Part shown: piece by piece, positions 19,213 through 27,576 of the stretch
How positions within the stretch are numbered: the first letter of the stretch is position 1
Layout of the letters: each line of letters starts with the position of its first letter
NCBI RefSeq assembly: GCF_002072105.2
Contig: NZ_MTBC01000001.1
Span: forward strand, 372,001-436,000
Source: Croceivirga radicis
GTDB taxonomy: Bacteria; Bacteroidota; Bacteroidia; Flavobacteriales; Flavobacteriaceae
DNA: 64,000 bases
Direction of reading: 5' to 3'
Program-made: the position numbers and the translations under genes
The notes under the pieces: model-generated
Seen by the model: only the letters and a program-made list of their open reading frames with translations
Databases searched by the model: none
Told to the model about the DNA's origin: nothing

Positions 19213-19617
19213 ATGAATAAAATTGAACACTTGGGAATAGCGGTAAAAGACTTAGAATCTGCTAATATATTGTTTGAAAAACTATTGGGTACACCGCATT
19301 ATAAGGTAGAAGAAGTGCCAACGGAAGGCGTGCGTACCTCCTTTTTTAAAAGCGGACCCAACAAAATAGAATTGCTTGAGGCCACAACTGAAGATAGCCC
19401 AATAGCCAAGTTTCTCTCCAAAAAAGGAGAAGGGGTACACCATGTAGCATTTGCGGTAGATAATATTGAGGAAGAAATTTCTAGATTAAAAAAAGAAGGC
19501 TTTACCGTTTTGAACGAAACCCCTAAAAAAGGAGCGGATAATAAGCTGGTTGCTTTCTTACACCCCAAAACCACAAATGGTGTTTTGGTAGAATTATGCC
19601 AAGAAATAATTGAATAA
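19213..19617 (+). CDS. mce: Methylmalonyl-CoA epimerase
   Basis: 134 residues. It interconverts the (R) and (S) forms of methylmalonyl-CoA in the propionyl-CoA/succinyl-CoA route. This is a single-domain vicinal-oxygen-chelate protein with two beta-alpha-beta-beta-beta modules. Likely metal ligands are His in IEHLGIAVKD, Glu in NKIELLEA, His in GVHHVAFAVDN and the terminal Glu in VLVELCQE. It stands alone behind its own promoter and in front of a tRNA gene. Methylmalonyl-CoA mutase is not in the window. Confidence 0.94.
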   Translation: MNKIEHLGIAVKDLESANILFEKLLGTPHYKVEEVPTEGVRTSFFKSGPNKIELLEATTEDSPIAKFLSKKGEGVHHVAFAVDNIEEEISRLKKEGFTVLNETPKKGADNKLVAFLHPKTTNGVLVELCQEIIE

Positions 19618-19629
19618 GCTTAAATTATT

Positions 19630-19660
19630 TTGGTGTAATAGAAAATAAAATATAATTTTG
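19630..19660 (+). promoter_or_regulatory. tRNA promoter
   Basis: TTG at 19630-19632, a 20-bp spacer and TAATTTTG at 19653-19660, followed by CACC. This is a good match to the Bacteroidota housekeeping promoter and lies 14 bp before the tRNA. Confidence 0.7.
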
Positions 19661-19674
19661 CACCCCTAGAAATT

Positions 19675-19751
19675 GGTCCTATAGCTCAGTTGGTTAGAGT
19701 AGCTGACTCATAATCAGTTGGTCCCTGGTTCGAGCCCAGGTGGGACCACCA
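19675..19751 (+). tRNA. tRNA with CAU anticodon (tRNA-Ile2 or elongator tRNA-Met)
   Basis: A full cloverleaf: acceptor arms GGTCCTA/TGGGACC, D-arm GCTC...GAGT, anticodon stem GCTGA/TCAGT with loop CTCATAA (anticodon CAT), and T-arm CCTGG TTCGAGC CCAGG. The CCA end is encoded (19749-19751). CAU fits either elongator Met or the Ile2 tRNA that TilS converts to lysidine. The acceptor pairs C4-G69 and C5-G68 are those of E. coli tRNA-Ile2 rather than tRNA-Met, so I lean to Ile2. An initiator is unlikely because the 1-72 pair is G-C. Confidence 0.9.
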
Positions 19752-19755
19752 ACGG

Positions 19756-19787
19756 AAAAGCCCTTACAAGTACTTGTAAGGGCTTTT
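19756..19787 (+). terminator. tRNA terminator
   Basis: A perfect 32-bp palindrome (AAAAGCCCTTACAAGT and its complement) with T4 at the end, starting 4 bp after the tRNA CCA. Confidence 0.85.
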
Positions 19788-19811
19788 ATTTTAACTTGAT
19801 TTATTCTCATT

Positions 19812-19842
19812 AAAAAACCCTTGTTTTTTGCAAGGGTTTTTT
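19812..19842 (-). terminator. Terminator downstream of the 58-residue membrane protein gene
   Basis: A 12-bp perfect stem (19812-19823 with 19831-19842) with a 7-nt loop and A/T runs on both sides, so it may act in both directions. It lies 32 bp after the stop of the small minus-strand gene. Confidence 0.75.
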
Positions 19843-19873
19843 TAATTGTTCGAGTTAGCTATCACACGAAACG

Positions 19874-20050
19874 TTATAACTGAGCTAGGCCTTGGTCTAA
19901 CTCAGGCACTATTTGGTTTATAGTTTGGGTAATTCCTTCTTTAATATTAGCACTGTTGACAACCAAAACACTATAGAAAAGTATTGCACTGGCAATAAGA
20001 ACAGCACCTAGTATAAAACGTTTTTCAAAAGATATTGGTTTAGTAGTCAT
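19874..20050 (-). CDS. Small single-pass membrane protein, unknown function
   Basis: 58 residues, starting with ATG at 20050 and ending at TAA 19874-19876. A basic N-terminal stretch (MTTKPISFEKRFILG) leads into one hydrophobic helix (about 13-32, ILGAVLIASAILFYSVLVV). A short polar tail rich in Ile, Gln and Glu follows (IKEGITQTINQIVPELDQG). The layout predicts a membrane anchor with the tail outside. It lies 60 bp downstream of the TSUP exporter on the same strand and has its own terminator, so it may be the second gene of that transcript. I do not recognise the family. Coding status rests on the clean ORF, its membrane-like composition and the terminator. Confidence 0.6.
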   Translation of the reverse strand: MTTKPISFEKRFILGAVLIASAILFYSVLVVNSANIKEGITQTINQIVPELDQGLAQL

Positions 20051-20110
20051 TTTTTTATATGTTAACTAAAAGTAAAAATTTCTTTTTAATTAACAAAATA
20101 TTAAGACATC

Positions 20111-20869
20111 TTATTTAAGTAAGATAGCTACGGCTCCTATCGCGGTAACTATAAGTATAAAGCGGCGGTAGTTTTTTTCCTTAATAATTCGTACAGCCTT
20201 AATACCCAAAAACATGCCTATAAATATGGCCGGCAATAGTTTTAAGTCTATAAGTAAAGTTTGCCAAGTAATAGTTTTCCAAACAAAAATGTGAAAAGGT
20301 AGTTTAAAGGCATTGGTAATAAGGAATAACCAAGCCGCAGTGCCTACAAAGACATTTTTTGGAAGCCGCATGGCCAGAAAAAAGATATTGCTAAATGCCC
20401 CGGCCAAGTTACCGATCATAGTACAAATTCCAGCAAGAATACCTACGCCACCTGCAAAGGTCCAATGGGTAGGTACCTGCTTAGATTTTCTTTGGTCCCA
20501 ATAAATTAGAATAGCAAGGCTTAAAAATATAACGATTACCATACCTATTTTAAACTGTAGCTCGGGTAGGTCTTTCCCTATTACCACACCAATAAGAATC
20601 CCGGTAATCATCCAAGGTAAAAACCGGCGAATGTAAACCCACTCTGTATGTCTGTTATAATAGATTACGGCAATAATATCGCCTACCAATAATAAAGGCA
20701 TTAAAATTCCAGTAGACTCTTTTGCCCCAAAAGCTAAGGCTAATAACGTTACGTTAAAAATGGACAATCCTTTTAAACCAGCTTTAGAAACGCCCAATAA
20801 AAATATAGAGGTAAACGCCATTGCCCATGCAGAAACGGCTATTGTAGATGTTGTTAAGATAAGTTCCAA
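20111..20869 (-). CDS. TSUP (TauE/SafE) family permease
   Basis: 252 residues with about eight hydrophobic helices in two halves. Family features are GVSKAGLKGLSIFNVTLLAL in the first half and GGVGILAGICTMIGNLAGA in the second. TSUP members move small sulphur-containing or organic anions such as sulfite or sulfoacetate across the inner membrane; the substrate here is unknown. The only usable start is TTG at 20869, since a TGA stop lies three codons upstream; an ATG at 20821 would remove the first helix. It diverges from the sodium/solute symporter. Confidence 0.88.
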   Translation of the reverse strand: MELILTTSTIAVSAWAMAFTSIFLLGVSKAGLKGLSIFNVTLLALAFGAKESTGILMPLLLVGDIIAVIYYNRHTEWVYIRRFLPWMITGILIGVVIGKDLPELQFKIGMVIVIFLSLAILIYWDQRKSKQVPTHWTFAGGVGILAGICTMIGNLAGAFSNIFFLAMRLPKNVFVGTAAWLFLITNAFKLPFHIFVWKTITWQTLLIDLKLLPAIFIGMFLGIKAVRIIKEKNYRRFILIVTAIGAVAILLK

Positions 20870-20939
20870 TTGCGTTCAGCGATTTAAGGATAAAGGTATT
20901 TTAAATTATTTTATATTTATCGTTAACCAACTATCAATT

Positions 20940-22751
20940 ATGCAACTCTCTTCTCTAGACTATGGGTTTATCATAGTATTCTTTTCCATCATTTTAGGCA
21001 TTGGTATATACGTTTCTAAAAAATCTGGAGAAAGTTCTAGTCAATTCTTTTTGTCCGGTAGAACAATGCCATGGTGGCTTTTAGGGCTCTCTATGGTTGC
21101 CACAACGTTCTCTACGGATACACCCAATTTGGTAACAGATATTGTTAGAACAAATGGTGTAAGCGGTAACTGGGTTTGGTGGGCATTTTTAATTACCGGC
21201 TTATTGACCGTATTCGTCTATGCCAAATTATGGCGAAAATCTAACGTAAATACGGATTTGGAGTTTTACGAATTACGATATGGAGGTAAGCCAGCTAGCT
21301 TTTTAAGAAAATTCAGGGCTATTTACCTAGGCGTAATATTCAATGTAATAACCATGTCCGCGGTGACCTTGGCAGCTATTAAAATAGGAGGTATCATGTT
21401 AGGGCTAGAACCTTGGCAAACCGTAGTAAGTGCAGGCCTAATAACAGTTATCTTTAGTGCCCTCGGCGGATTTAAAGGTGTGGTATATACCGATTTTCTT
21501 CTGTTCTTTGTTGCTATGGCAGGCGCATTGGGCGCTGCTATATATTTGGTAAATCTACCAGAGGTAGGAGGCATTACCGCTTTGGTGTCCAATGATATTA
21601 TAACAGAAAAGCTGTCTATTTTACCAGACTTTAGCAATACAGAAGCTTTGATAACCTTATTAATTATACCGTTGGCCGTGCAATGGTGGAGTTCTTGGTA
21701 TCCTGGAGCAGAGCCGGGCGGCGGTGGTTATATTGCACAACGTATGTTAGCCGCCAAAGACGAAAACCATGCTATTGGCGCCACGTTTTTCTTTAATATT
21801 ATGCATTATGCATTAAGACCTTGGCCATGGATATTGGTGGCTTTGTCTTCCTTAATCGTTTTTCCAGATATTGCAAGTATCCAAGAGGCATTTCCTAACG
21901 TACCTGCAGATAAGTTGGGGCACGATTTAGCCTACCCAGCCATGCTAACCATGCTGCCTAGCGGACTTTTGGGAGTAGTGTTAGCTTCTTTAATAGCTGC
22001 ATACATGAGTACAATAAGCACGCAATTAAACTGGGGTAGCTCATACATTGTATATGATTTTTACAAACAACAGGTAAATCCAAATGCCAGTGAAAAACAA
22101 TTAGTAACGGTTGGTAGATTGTCTACTGTTGTATTAATGGTGTTAAGTGCTATTTTGGCTTTGGCACTTCAAAATGCATTACAGTTATTTGAACTTTTAT
22201 TGCTTTTTGGAGCTGGTACGGGTTTAATATTTATTTTGAGATGGTTCTGGTGGCGTATTAATGCTTGGAGCGAAATTGTAGCCATGTTCGCTTCCGGTAT
22301 TGTTGCCATATTATTTAAAGTAACTGCTGTAGGCCCTTTTTTGTTCAACACAGAAGATGGTTTGTTGCCAAGTTGGGCCGAATACCCAACTATGGTAATT
22401 ATAATAAGTGTTTTCTGGTTGGGCGCTACTTTCATGACCAAGCCAGAAGAAGATGCCGTACTTGAAGATTTTTATAGAAAAATACAACCGGGCGGACCTG
22501 GATGGAAAAAGGTGTTGGCAAAGGCAAAACAAAAGAACATTGAAATTATTAATACTTCAGAAAAATGGAGTGTGCCTTCAGGTATCACTGCTATGTTGTT
22601 AGGCTGCGTGCTAATATATAGCTGTATGTTCGCCACCGGTTATTGGATTTATGGTGAAACAAAATTAGCATCAATATTAACAGTTGTTGCACTTATTTCT
22701 GGCGGGTTATTAATTAAAACTTGGCGGGGAATGAGAAATAACATACTATAA
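20940..22751 (+). CDS. Sodium:solute symporter (SSS family)
   Basis: 603 residues from the ATG at 20940. The frame is open 60 codons further upstream, but that part overlaps the TSUP gene on the other strand and looks non-coding. About 13-14 membrane helices are present. Family features include FFLSGRTMPWWLLGLSMVAT near residue 45 and AAYMSTISTQLNWGSSYIV near 360, the usual sodium-site helix. It imports an organic solute with Na+. Its stop overlaps the start of the next gene by one base (TAATG), so the two are translationally coupled. That partner is a glucosaminide-acetyltransferase-like membrane protein, which suggests an amino sugar or a glycoside as substrate, but this is inference. Confidence 0.92.
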   Translation: MQLSSLDYGFIIVFFSIILGIGIYVSKKSGESSSQFFLSGRTMPWWLLGLSMVATTFSTDTPNLVTDIVRTNGVSGNWVWWAFLITGLLTVFVYAKLWRKSNVNTDLEFYELRYGGKPASFLRKFRAIYLGVIFNVITMSAVTLAAIKIGGIMLGLEPWQTVVSAGLITVIFSALGGFKGVVYTDFLLFFVAMAGALGAAIYLVNLPEVGGITALVSNDIITEKLSILPDFSNTEALITLLIIPLAVQWWSSWYPGAEPGGGGYIAQRMLAAKDENHAIGATFFFNIMHYALRPWPWILVALSSLIVFPDIASIQEAFPNVPADKLGHDLAYPAMLTMLPSGLLGVVLASLIAAYMSTISTQLNWGSSYIVYDFYKQQVNPNASEKQLVTVGRLSTVVLMVLSAILALALQNALQLFELLLLFGAGTGLIFILRWFWWRINAWSEIVAMFASGIVAILFKVTAVGPFLFNTEDGLLPSWAEYPTMVIIISVFWLGATFMTKPEEDAVLEDFYRKIQPGGPGWKKVLAKAKQKNIEIINTSEKWSVPSGITAMLLGCVLIYSCMFATGYWIYGETKLASILTVVALISGGLLIKTWRGMRNNIL

Positions 22752-23845
22752 TGGATGTAAATAAGCGGATTGTTGCGGTAGATATTTTTAGGGGTATGAC
22801 CATTAGTTTAATGGTTCTGGTTAATACTCCTGGTACATGGTCTTCTGTTTATAGCCCGTTTTTACACGCACAATGGCATGGTTATACACCCACAGACCTG
22901 GTTTTTCCGTTTTTCCTTTTTATTGTTGGCACATCTATAGTATTTGCTTACAAAAACAAAAAGCCCTCCTTAAAGACATATAAAAAAATAGGCGTAAGAG
23001 CTTTAAAGCTTATTATTCTAGGCCTATTTTTGGGAGCATTTACGCTTAGCTTTCCATTTTTTAAGGATTTTGAGAACATTAGATTTCCTGGAGTATTGCA
23101 ACGCATAGGAGTGGTTTTCTTTATAACGTCTGCTCTATTTTTAAACTTGAACTGGAAAAAATTAATATTTGTTGTTTTAGTACTCTTGTTTGGTTATTGG
23201 GCGTTAATGACACTTATTCCAGTAGATGGGCAGCCTTCCACATTAACTAGGGCACCCAATAATCTAGCAAACTGGTTAGATGTACAACTGTTTGGAAGCC
23301 ACAACTATAAACCTGATTATGATCCAGAGGGGTTTTTAAGTACCCTACCCGCTATTGCAAGTGCCTTACTTGGTGTATTTACCGGTGAAATTTTAGTTGG
23401 TAAGCAAAAGAATAAAACAGCTTTATTATTTGGTTTAGGAGGTTGTTTGCTTATTGTAGGTCATTTATGGGATATAGTTTTCCCTATTAACAAAGCATTG
23501 TGGACAAGCTCTTTTGTTTTGGTTACTGCTGGTTGGGCAAACGTAGTTTTAGCTATAATTCACTACCTCTCAGATGACAGAAAAATAATATTTGGAAGTA
23601 TTTTTAAGTATGTTGGCTCTAATGCAATTACCATTTATTTTCTAAGTAGTTTCATTTCAAAGTTGTTTTACCTAATAAAAGTTGAAGGTGAAATTTCAGT
23701 ACATGAGTGGTTGTTCCATACCGTATATGTACAAGATTTTATTCCATTACAATTTTCATCTTTATTGTATGGCTTAAGCGTGGTTGGGTTTTATTGCTTT
23801 TTAGGGTATTTCTTATATAAAAAAGGAATTTTTATAAAAGTCTAG
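22751..23845 (+). CDS. Heparan-alpha-glucosaminide N-acetyltransferase-like membrane protein (DUF5009 type)
   Basis: 364 residues with about ten hydrophobic helices. The start RIVAVDIFRGMTISLMVLVN and the block YTPTDLVFPFFLFIVGTSIV are hallmarks of the HGSNAT/NagX (COG4299) family. The conserved FPGVLQRIGVVFF also occurs. The human relative acetylates terminal glucosamine across a membrane using acetyl-CoA. Bacterial members sit with amino-sugar genes, but their reaction is less clear. The start overlaps the stop of the sodium symporter by one base. Its stop lies 2 bp from that of ribE on the other strand. Confidence 0.85.
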   Translation: MDVNKRIVAVDIFRGMTISLMVLVNTPGTWSSVYSPFLHAQWHGYTPTDLVFPFFLFIVGTSIVFAYKNKKPSLKTYKKIGVRALKLIILGLFLGAFTLSFPFFKDFENIRFPGVLQRIGVVFFITSALFLNLNWKKLIFVVLVLLFGYWALMTLIPVDGQPSTLTRAPNNLANWLDVQLFGSHNYKPDYDPEGFLSTLPAIASALLGVFTGEILVGKQKNKTALLFGLGGCLLIVGHLWDIVFPINKALWTSSFVLVTAGWANVVLAIIHYLSDDRKIIFGSIFKYVGSNAITIYFLSSFISKLFYLIKVEGEISVHEWLFHTVYVQDFIPLQFSSLLYGLSVVGFYCFLGYFLYKKGIFIKV

Positions 23846-23847
23846 TA

Positions 23848-24438
23848 TTAACCCCTAAGTTCCAGTAAACGAGCTACGTATTTTCCAATTACATCAAACT
23901 CTAAGTTTACCACTGTGCCCACCTTATAATTGTTAAAACAAGTGTGTTCAAAGGTATATGGTATAATAGCAACGCTAAACTGATCTTTTTTCGAATTAAC
24001 CACGGTAAGACTAACCCCATCTACGGTAATGGATCCTTTTTCTATAGTAACGTTATTTTTGCTAGAATCATAGGTAAAGGTAAAAAACCAACTACCGTCT
24101 TTTTGGTCAATTTTTATGCATTCTGCTGTTTGATCCACGTGTCCTTGCACAATGTGTCCGTCCAGGCGTGTACCAAGAAGCATGGCACGCTCAAGATTTA
24201 CCTGTTGGCCAACCTTTAACGCCCCAATGTTGGTTTTTTCTAGGGTTTCTTGTATGGCGGTAACGGTATAGGTGGCATCTGTTAAGGAAACTACCGTTAG
24301 GCAAACCCCGTTATGGGCAATACTCTGGTCTATTTTAAGTTCAGGGGTGAGTTTAGATGCAATGGTTATGTGTAAATTATCGCCCTCTTTCTCAAGTCGC
24401 TCTACCGTTCCCAATGTTTCAATGATTCCCGTAAACAT
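23848..24438 (-). CDS. ribE: Riboflavin synthase, alpha chain
   Basis: 196 residues. It converts two 6,7-dimethyl-8-ribityllumazine molecules into riboflavin. Two tandem lumazine-binding barrels are visible: MFTGIIETLG...NGVCLTV in the N-half and GHIVQGHVD...VDGVSLTV in the C-half. It stands alone with no other rib gene and no FMN riboswitch that I can see. It is divergent from pdxA, with a 58-bp gap. Confidence 0.96.
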   Translation of the reverse strand: MFTGIIETLGTVERLEKEGDNLHITIASKLTPELKIDQSIAHNGVCLTVVSLTDATYTVTAIQETLEKTNIGALKVGQQVNLERAMLLGTRLDGHIVQGHVDQTAECIKIDQKDGSWFFTFTYDSSKNNVTIEKGSITVDGVSLTVVNSKKDQFSVAIIPYTFEHTCFNNYKVGTVVNLEFDVIGKYVARLLELRG

Positions 24439-24496
24439 GTCTATGTAAATTTAGCTAGCTTTGTGAATACAAAAATAGTTATACTCAAGCGGAAAG

Positions 24497-25558
24497 ATGG
24501 GAGAACCCAACAAAATAAAATTAGGAATCTCTATTGGAGATATTAATGGTATTGGATGCGAGGTGGCCTTAAAAACATTTTTAGATAACCGCATGTTAGA
24601 TTTTTGCACCCCAATTTTCTATGCGTCCAACAAAACCATATCCGAACAAAAAAAACGATTAGGATTAGAAATTTCTTTTCAGGGCATACCCAGTGCTGAA
24701 AAAGCACACCCTGGAAAAATAAATGTTTGCAATGTTTGGAAAGAAAATCCAAGGATACAGTTTGGAGAAGCCACTGAAGAAGGGGGTAAATTTGCCATAA
24801 AGTCTTTAAGAGCTGCAGTAAATGCTTTAAAAAAGAATGAAATTGATGTGTTGGTTACGGCACCAATAAATAAAAACAACATTCAGGCAGAAGATTTTAA
24901 ATTTCCGGGCCATACAGACTTTTTAGCTAAGGAACTTGGCGGTGATAGTTTAATGTTTATGGTTTCTGATGACCTAAGGGTTGGTTTGCTAACCGATCAT
25001 GTAGCGGTAAAAAACGTTGCAAACGAAATCACCACTAAAAGGGTAAAAGACAAGGTTTTTACAATGATGAATTCTTTAAAAGTGGATTTTGGTATTCGAA
25101 AACCAAAAATTGCTTTGTTGGGTATAAATCCACATAGTGGGGACAATGGTACAATTGGAGAAGAAGACGAAAAAATAATGAAGCCGGCAATAGCCTCTAT
25201 GTTTGATGATGGCCACCAAGTTTACGGCCCATATTCTGCGGATAGCTTTTTTGGCTCTGGTAACCATAAAAATTTTGATGCGGTCATTGCAGCATATCAT
25301 GACCAAGGGCTTATTCCATTTAAAACCTTGGCTTTTGGCAAAGGCGTAAATTTTACGGCAGGCTTATCCAAGGTAAGGACATCTCCAGATCATGGAACGG
25401 CATATGAGATAGCAGGAAAAGGAATGGCAGATGCCAGTAGTTTTACAGAAGCAGTGTTTTTGGCCTTAAAAGTATTTAAGAATAGGGAAGAATATGCAGA
25501 GCTAAGTAAAAATCCGCTTAAAAAACATCAATTAAAGAAAAAAACAAAAGCGCAATAA
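24497..25558 (+). CDS. pdxA: 4-hydroxythreonine-4-phosphate dehydrogenase
   Basis: 353 residues. The enzyme oxidises 4-phosphohydroxythreonine in the DXP-dependent pathway to pyridoxal phosphate. The start IKLGISIGDINGIGCEVALK is diagnostic. Metal-binding His residues are in FPGHTDFL, TDHVAVK and AYHDQGLIPFK, and the active region also contains SPDHGTAYEIAGKG. The ATG at 24497 is close to the divergent ribE start. A new promoter starts the next transcript, so pdxA is likely monocistronic. Confidence 0.96.
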   Translation: MGEPNKIKLGISIGDINGIGCEVALKTFLDNRMLDFCTPIFYASNKTISEQKKRLGLEISFQGIPSAEKAHPGKINVCNVWKENPRIQFGEATEEGGKFAIKSLRAAVNALKKNEIDVLVTAPINKNNIQAEDFKFPGHTDFLAKELGGDSLMFMVSDDLRVGLLTDHVAVKNVANEITTKRVKDKVFTMMNSLKVDFGIRKPKIALLGINPHSGDNGTIGEEDEKIMKPAIASMFDDGHQVYGPYSADSFFGSGNHKNFDAVIAAYHDQGLIPFKTLAFGKGVNFTAGLSKVRTSPDHGTAYEIAGKGMADASSFTEAVFLALKVFKNREEYAELSKNPLKKHQLKKKTKAQ

Positions 25559-25571
25559 TTTTTATAAATTG

Positions 25572-25601
25572 TTGGGTATGTATAAATAAATAGTATCTTT
25601 G
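25572..25601 (+). promoter_or_regulatory. Promoter of the DUF177-rpmF-fatty-acid cluster
   Basis: TTG at 25572-25574, exactly 19 bp, then TATCTTTG at 25594-25601 followed by CACCC. This is a full match to TTG-N19-TAnnTTTG. The first ATG is 42 bp further on. Confidence 0.8.
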
Positions 25602-25642
25602 CACCCGCCTTACGGGGCTGGTACACAAACAATAAGTGTAAG

Positions 25643-26176
25643 ATGAAGCAGTTAAAGGAGTTTTTTATTCCTTTTAAAGGATTAAAACAAGGAAAGCACA
25701 CGTTTGAGTACAAAATAGGCAATTCGTTCTTTGAGTCTTTTGATTATGAGGATTTTAATGATGTTAATGTGTCTGTTGAAGTGGCGCTCAATAAAATGAG
25801 CACCATGATGGAGCTAGACATGCGTGCATCTGGTGTTGTTAATGTAAATTGTGACATTACCAATGAGCCTTTTAATCAAGAAATTAATGGCGATTTACAT
25901 TTGGTTGTCAAATTTGGAGACGAATTTAACGACGAAGACGATGAAATTTTGATTTTACCTCATGGAGAACACCAGGTGTATATAGCACAATATGTGTATG
26001 AACTTTTGGTGTTGGCGGTACCACAAAAGCGGGTACATCCAGGGGTAGAAGATGGTAGTTTGGATTCTCCTGTTTTAGATAAACTAGAAGAGTTACAACC
26101 GAAAGAGGAAAAGATTGATAAAAAAAATACCGACCCAAGATGGGACGGACTTAAAAAGTTATTAACGGATAAATAG
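25643..26176 (+). CDS. DUF177 (YceD-like) protein
   Basis: 177 residues. Family members are nearly always encoded just before rpmF, as here (6-bp gap); E. coli YceD has been linked to 23S rRNA accumulation. The signature is VNCDITNEPFNQEINGDL, with a single conserved Cys rather than a CxxC pair, and an acidic stretch (FNDEDDEILILPHGEH) in the middle. The C-terminus DPRWDGLKKLL matches the family end motif. It is a soluble cytoplasmic protein. Naming is by domain and context. Confidence 0.92.
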   Translation: MKQLKEFFIPFKGLKQGKHTFEYKIGNSFFESFDYEDFNDVNVSVEVALNKMSTMMELDMRASGVVNVNCDITNEPFNQEINGDLHLVVKFGDEFNDEDDEILILPHGEHQVYIAQYVYELLVLAVPQKRVHPGVEDGSLDSPVLDKLEELQPKEEKIDKKNTDPRWDGLKKLLTDK

Positions 26177-26182
26177 GTAACA

Positions 26183-26383
26183 ATGGCACATCCTAAGAGA
26201 AAAATATCGAAAACGAGAAGGGATAAAAGGAGAACCCACTATAAAGCATCCATGCCTACTATTGCCCAAGATAGTGTAACTGGTGAAATGCACCTTTACC
26301 ACAGGGCTCATTGGCACGAAGGTAAATTGTACTACCGTGGCAAAGTGCTTATAGACAAGACAGAAGAAGAAACTGCTGCATAA
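26183..26383 (+). CDS. rpmF: 50S ribosomal protein L32
   Basis: 66 residues. [19 protein letters not shown] is the typical L32 start and [17 protein letters not shown] the end region. The zinc-binding Cys residues found in many L32 proteins are absent, so this is a C-minus form. It follows DUF177 by 6 bp and is followed by a terminator-like hairpin. Confidence 0.97.
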   Translation: MAHPKRKISKTRRDKRRTHYKASMPTIAQDSVTGEMHLYHRAHWHEGKLYYRGKVLIDKTEEETAA

Positions 26384-26403
26384 GCAATAGAAAAAGAAAT
26401 TTT

Positions 26404-26438
26404 AACTCCCGAAATTGAGAAATATCGGGAGTTTTTTT
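26404..26438 (+). terminator. Terminator-like hairpin after rpmF
   Basis: A 9-bp stem (26404-26412 with 26425-26433), 12-nt loop and a run of T. It stands between rpmF and fabH, so it may reduce read-through into the fatty-acid genes. Confidence 0.75.
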
Positions 26439-26555
26439 ATGGAATACGTCCAATAGGTCAAGAATCCTAATTTTAGCAGAGAAAGTCATAAAAAATGAGT
26501 AATTTTCGCCGAAATTTGGTCTTTTTTGGCCTTTTTTATTTAAAAACAATTCATA

Positions 26556-27551
26556 ATGGGTAAAACAACGGCGGCCATTACAGCCGTAGGGTCTTATGTT
26601 CCCGAGCATATTTTGACCAACAAGATGCTAGAATCCATGGTAGAGACCAATGATGAGTGGATTACGACAAGAACTGGTATCAAGGAAAGAAGAATATTGA
26701 AAGAAGAGGGGCAAGGAACATCCTTTATGGCCATTAAAGCCGCAGAAGATTTGATTAGAAAATCAAATTTAGACACGGAAAGTATAGATATGGTTTTAGT
26801 GGCAACTGCTACCCCCGATCAGCCTGTAGCCGCTACCGCTGCGTATGTTGCTAGTGAAATTGGTGCTAAAAACGCATTCGCTTATGATTTGCAAGCAGCT
26901 TGTTCTAGTTTTTTATACGGTATGTCTACTGCCGCCAGTTATATAGAATCTGGCCGATACAAAAAAATACTTTTGATAGGAGCAGATAAAATGTCTTCTA
27001 TTATAGATTACACAGACCGTGCTACCTGTATTATTTTTGGTGATGGTGCCGGTGCGGTACTTTTTGAAGGTAATGAAGAAGGTCTTGGATTACAAGACGA
27101 ATACCTGCGCAGTGATGGTGTTGGTAGAAATTTCTTGAGAATAGAAGCAGGAGGATCTATTTTACCAGCTAGCGAAGAAACAGTAAAAAACAATCAACAT
27201 TACGTATACCAAGATGGTAAAACGGTATTTAAGTTTGCCGTCTCCAATATGGCAGAAGTATCTGCTAAAATTATGGAACGTAATAGTTTAACAAAAGACG
27301 ATGTAACTTGGTTGGTACCCCACCAAGCCAATAAACGTATCATAGATGCAACTGCAAATAGAATGGGCGTGGAGCCAGAAAAGGTTATGATGAACATTCA
27401 ACGCTATGGTAACACTACATCTGCTACGTTACCGCTTTTATTAGCAGATTATGAAAAACAATTAAAAAAAGGAGATAACTTGGTATTTGCTGCCTTTGGA
27501 GGCGGCTTTACTTGGGGCTCTATTTTCCTTAAATGGGCATATAATTCGTAA
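26556..27551 (+). CDS. fabH: 3-oxoacyl-ACP synthase III
   Basis: 331 residues. It condenses acetyl-CoA (or a branched starter) with malonyl-ACP to begin fatty-acid synthesis. The catalytic triad is present: Cys in LQAACSSFLYG (near 116), His in VPHQANKRI (near 256) and Asn in YGNTTSATLPLL (near 286). The N-terminal TNDEWITTRTGIKER is diagnostic of FabH. It heads fabH-accB-accC, which together supply starter and carboxylated substrate. A terminator hairpin separates it from rpmF, so it may also have its own promoter. Confidence 0.97.
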   Translation: MGKTTAAITAVGSYVPEHILTNKMLESMVETNDEWITTRTGIKERRILKEEGQGTSFMAIKAAEDLIRKSNLDTESIDMVLVATATPDQPVAATAAYVASEIGAKNAFAYDLQAACSSFLYGMSTAASYIESGRYKKILLIGADKMSSIIDYTDRATCIIFGDGAGAVLFEGNEEGLGLQDEYLRSDGVGRNFLRIEAGGSILPASEETVKNNQHYVYQDGKTVFKFAVSNMAEVSAKIMERNSLTKDDVTWLVPHQANKRIIDATANRMGVEPEKVMMNIQRYGNTTSATLPLLLADYEKQLKKGDNLVFAAFGGGFTWGSIFLKWAYNS

Positions 27552-27576
27552 ATTACAACTAACTAAATCAGTATAG

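Noticed and set aside
20760-20939. 60-residue N-terminal extension of the sodium symporter
   Set aside because: It lies antisense to the TSUP gene and lacks membrane character; the ATG at 20940 starts a normal first helix.
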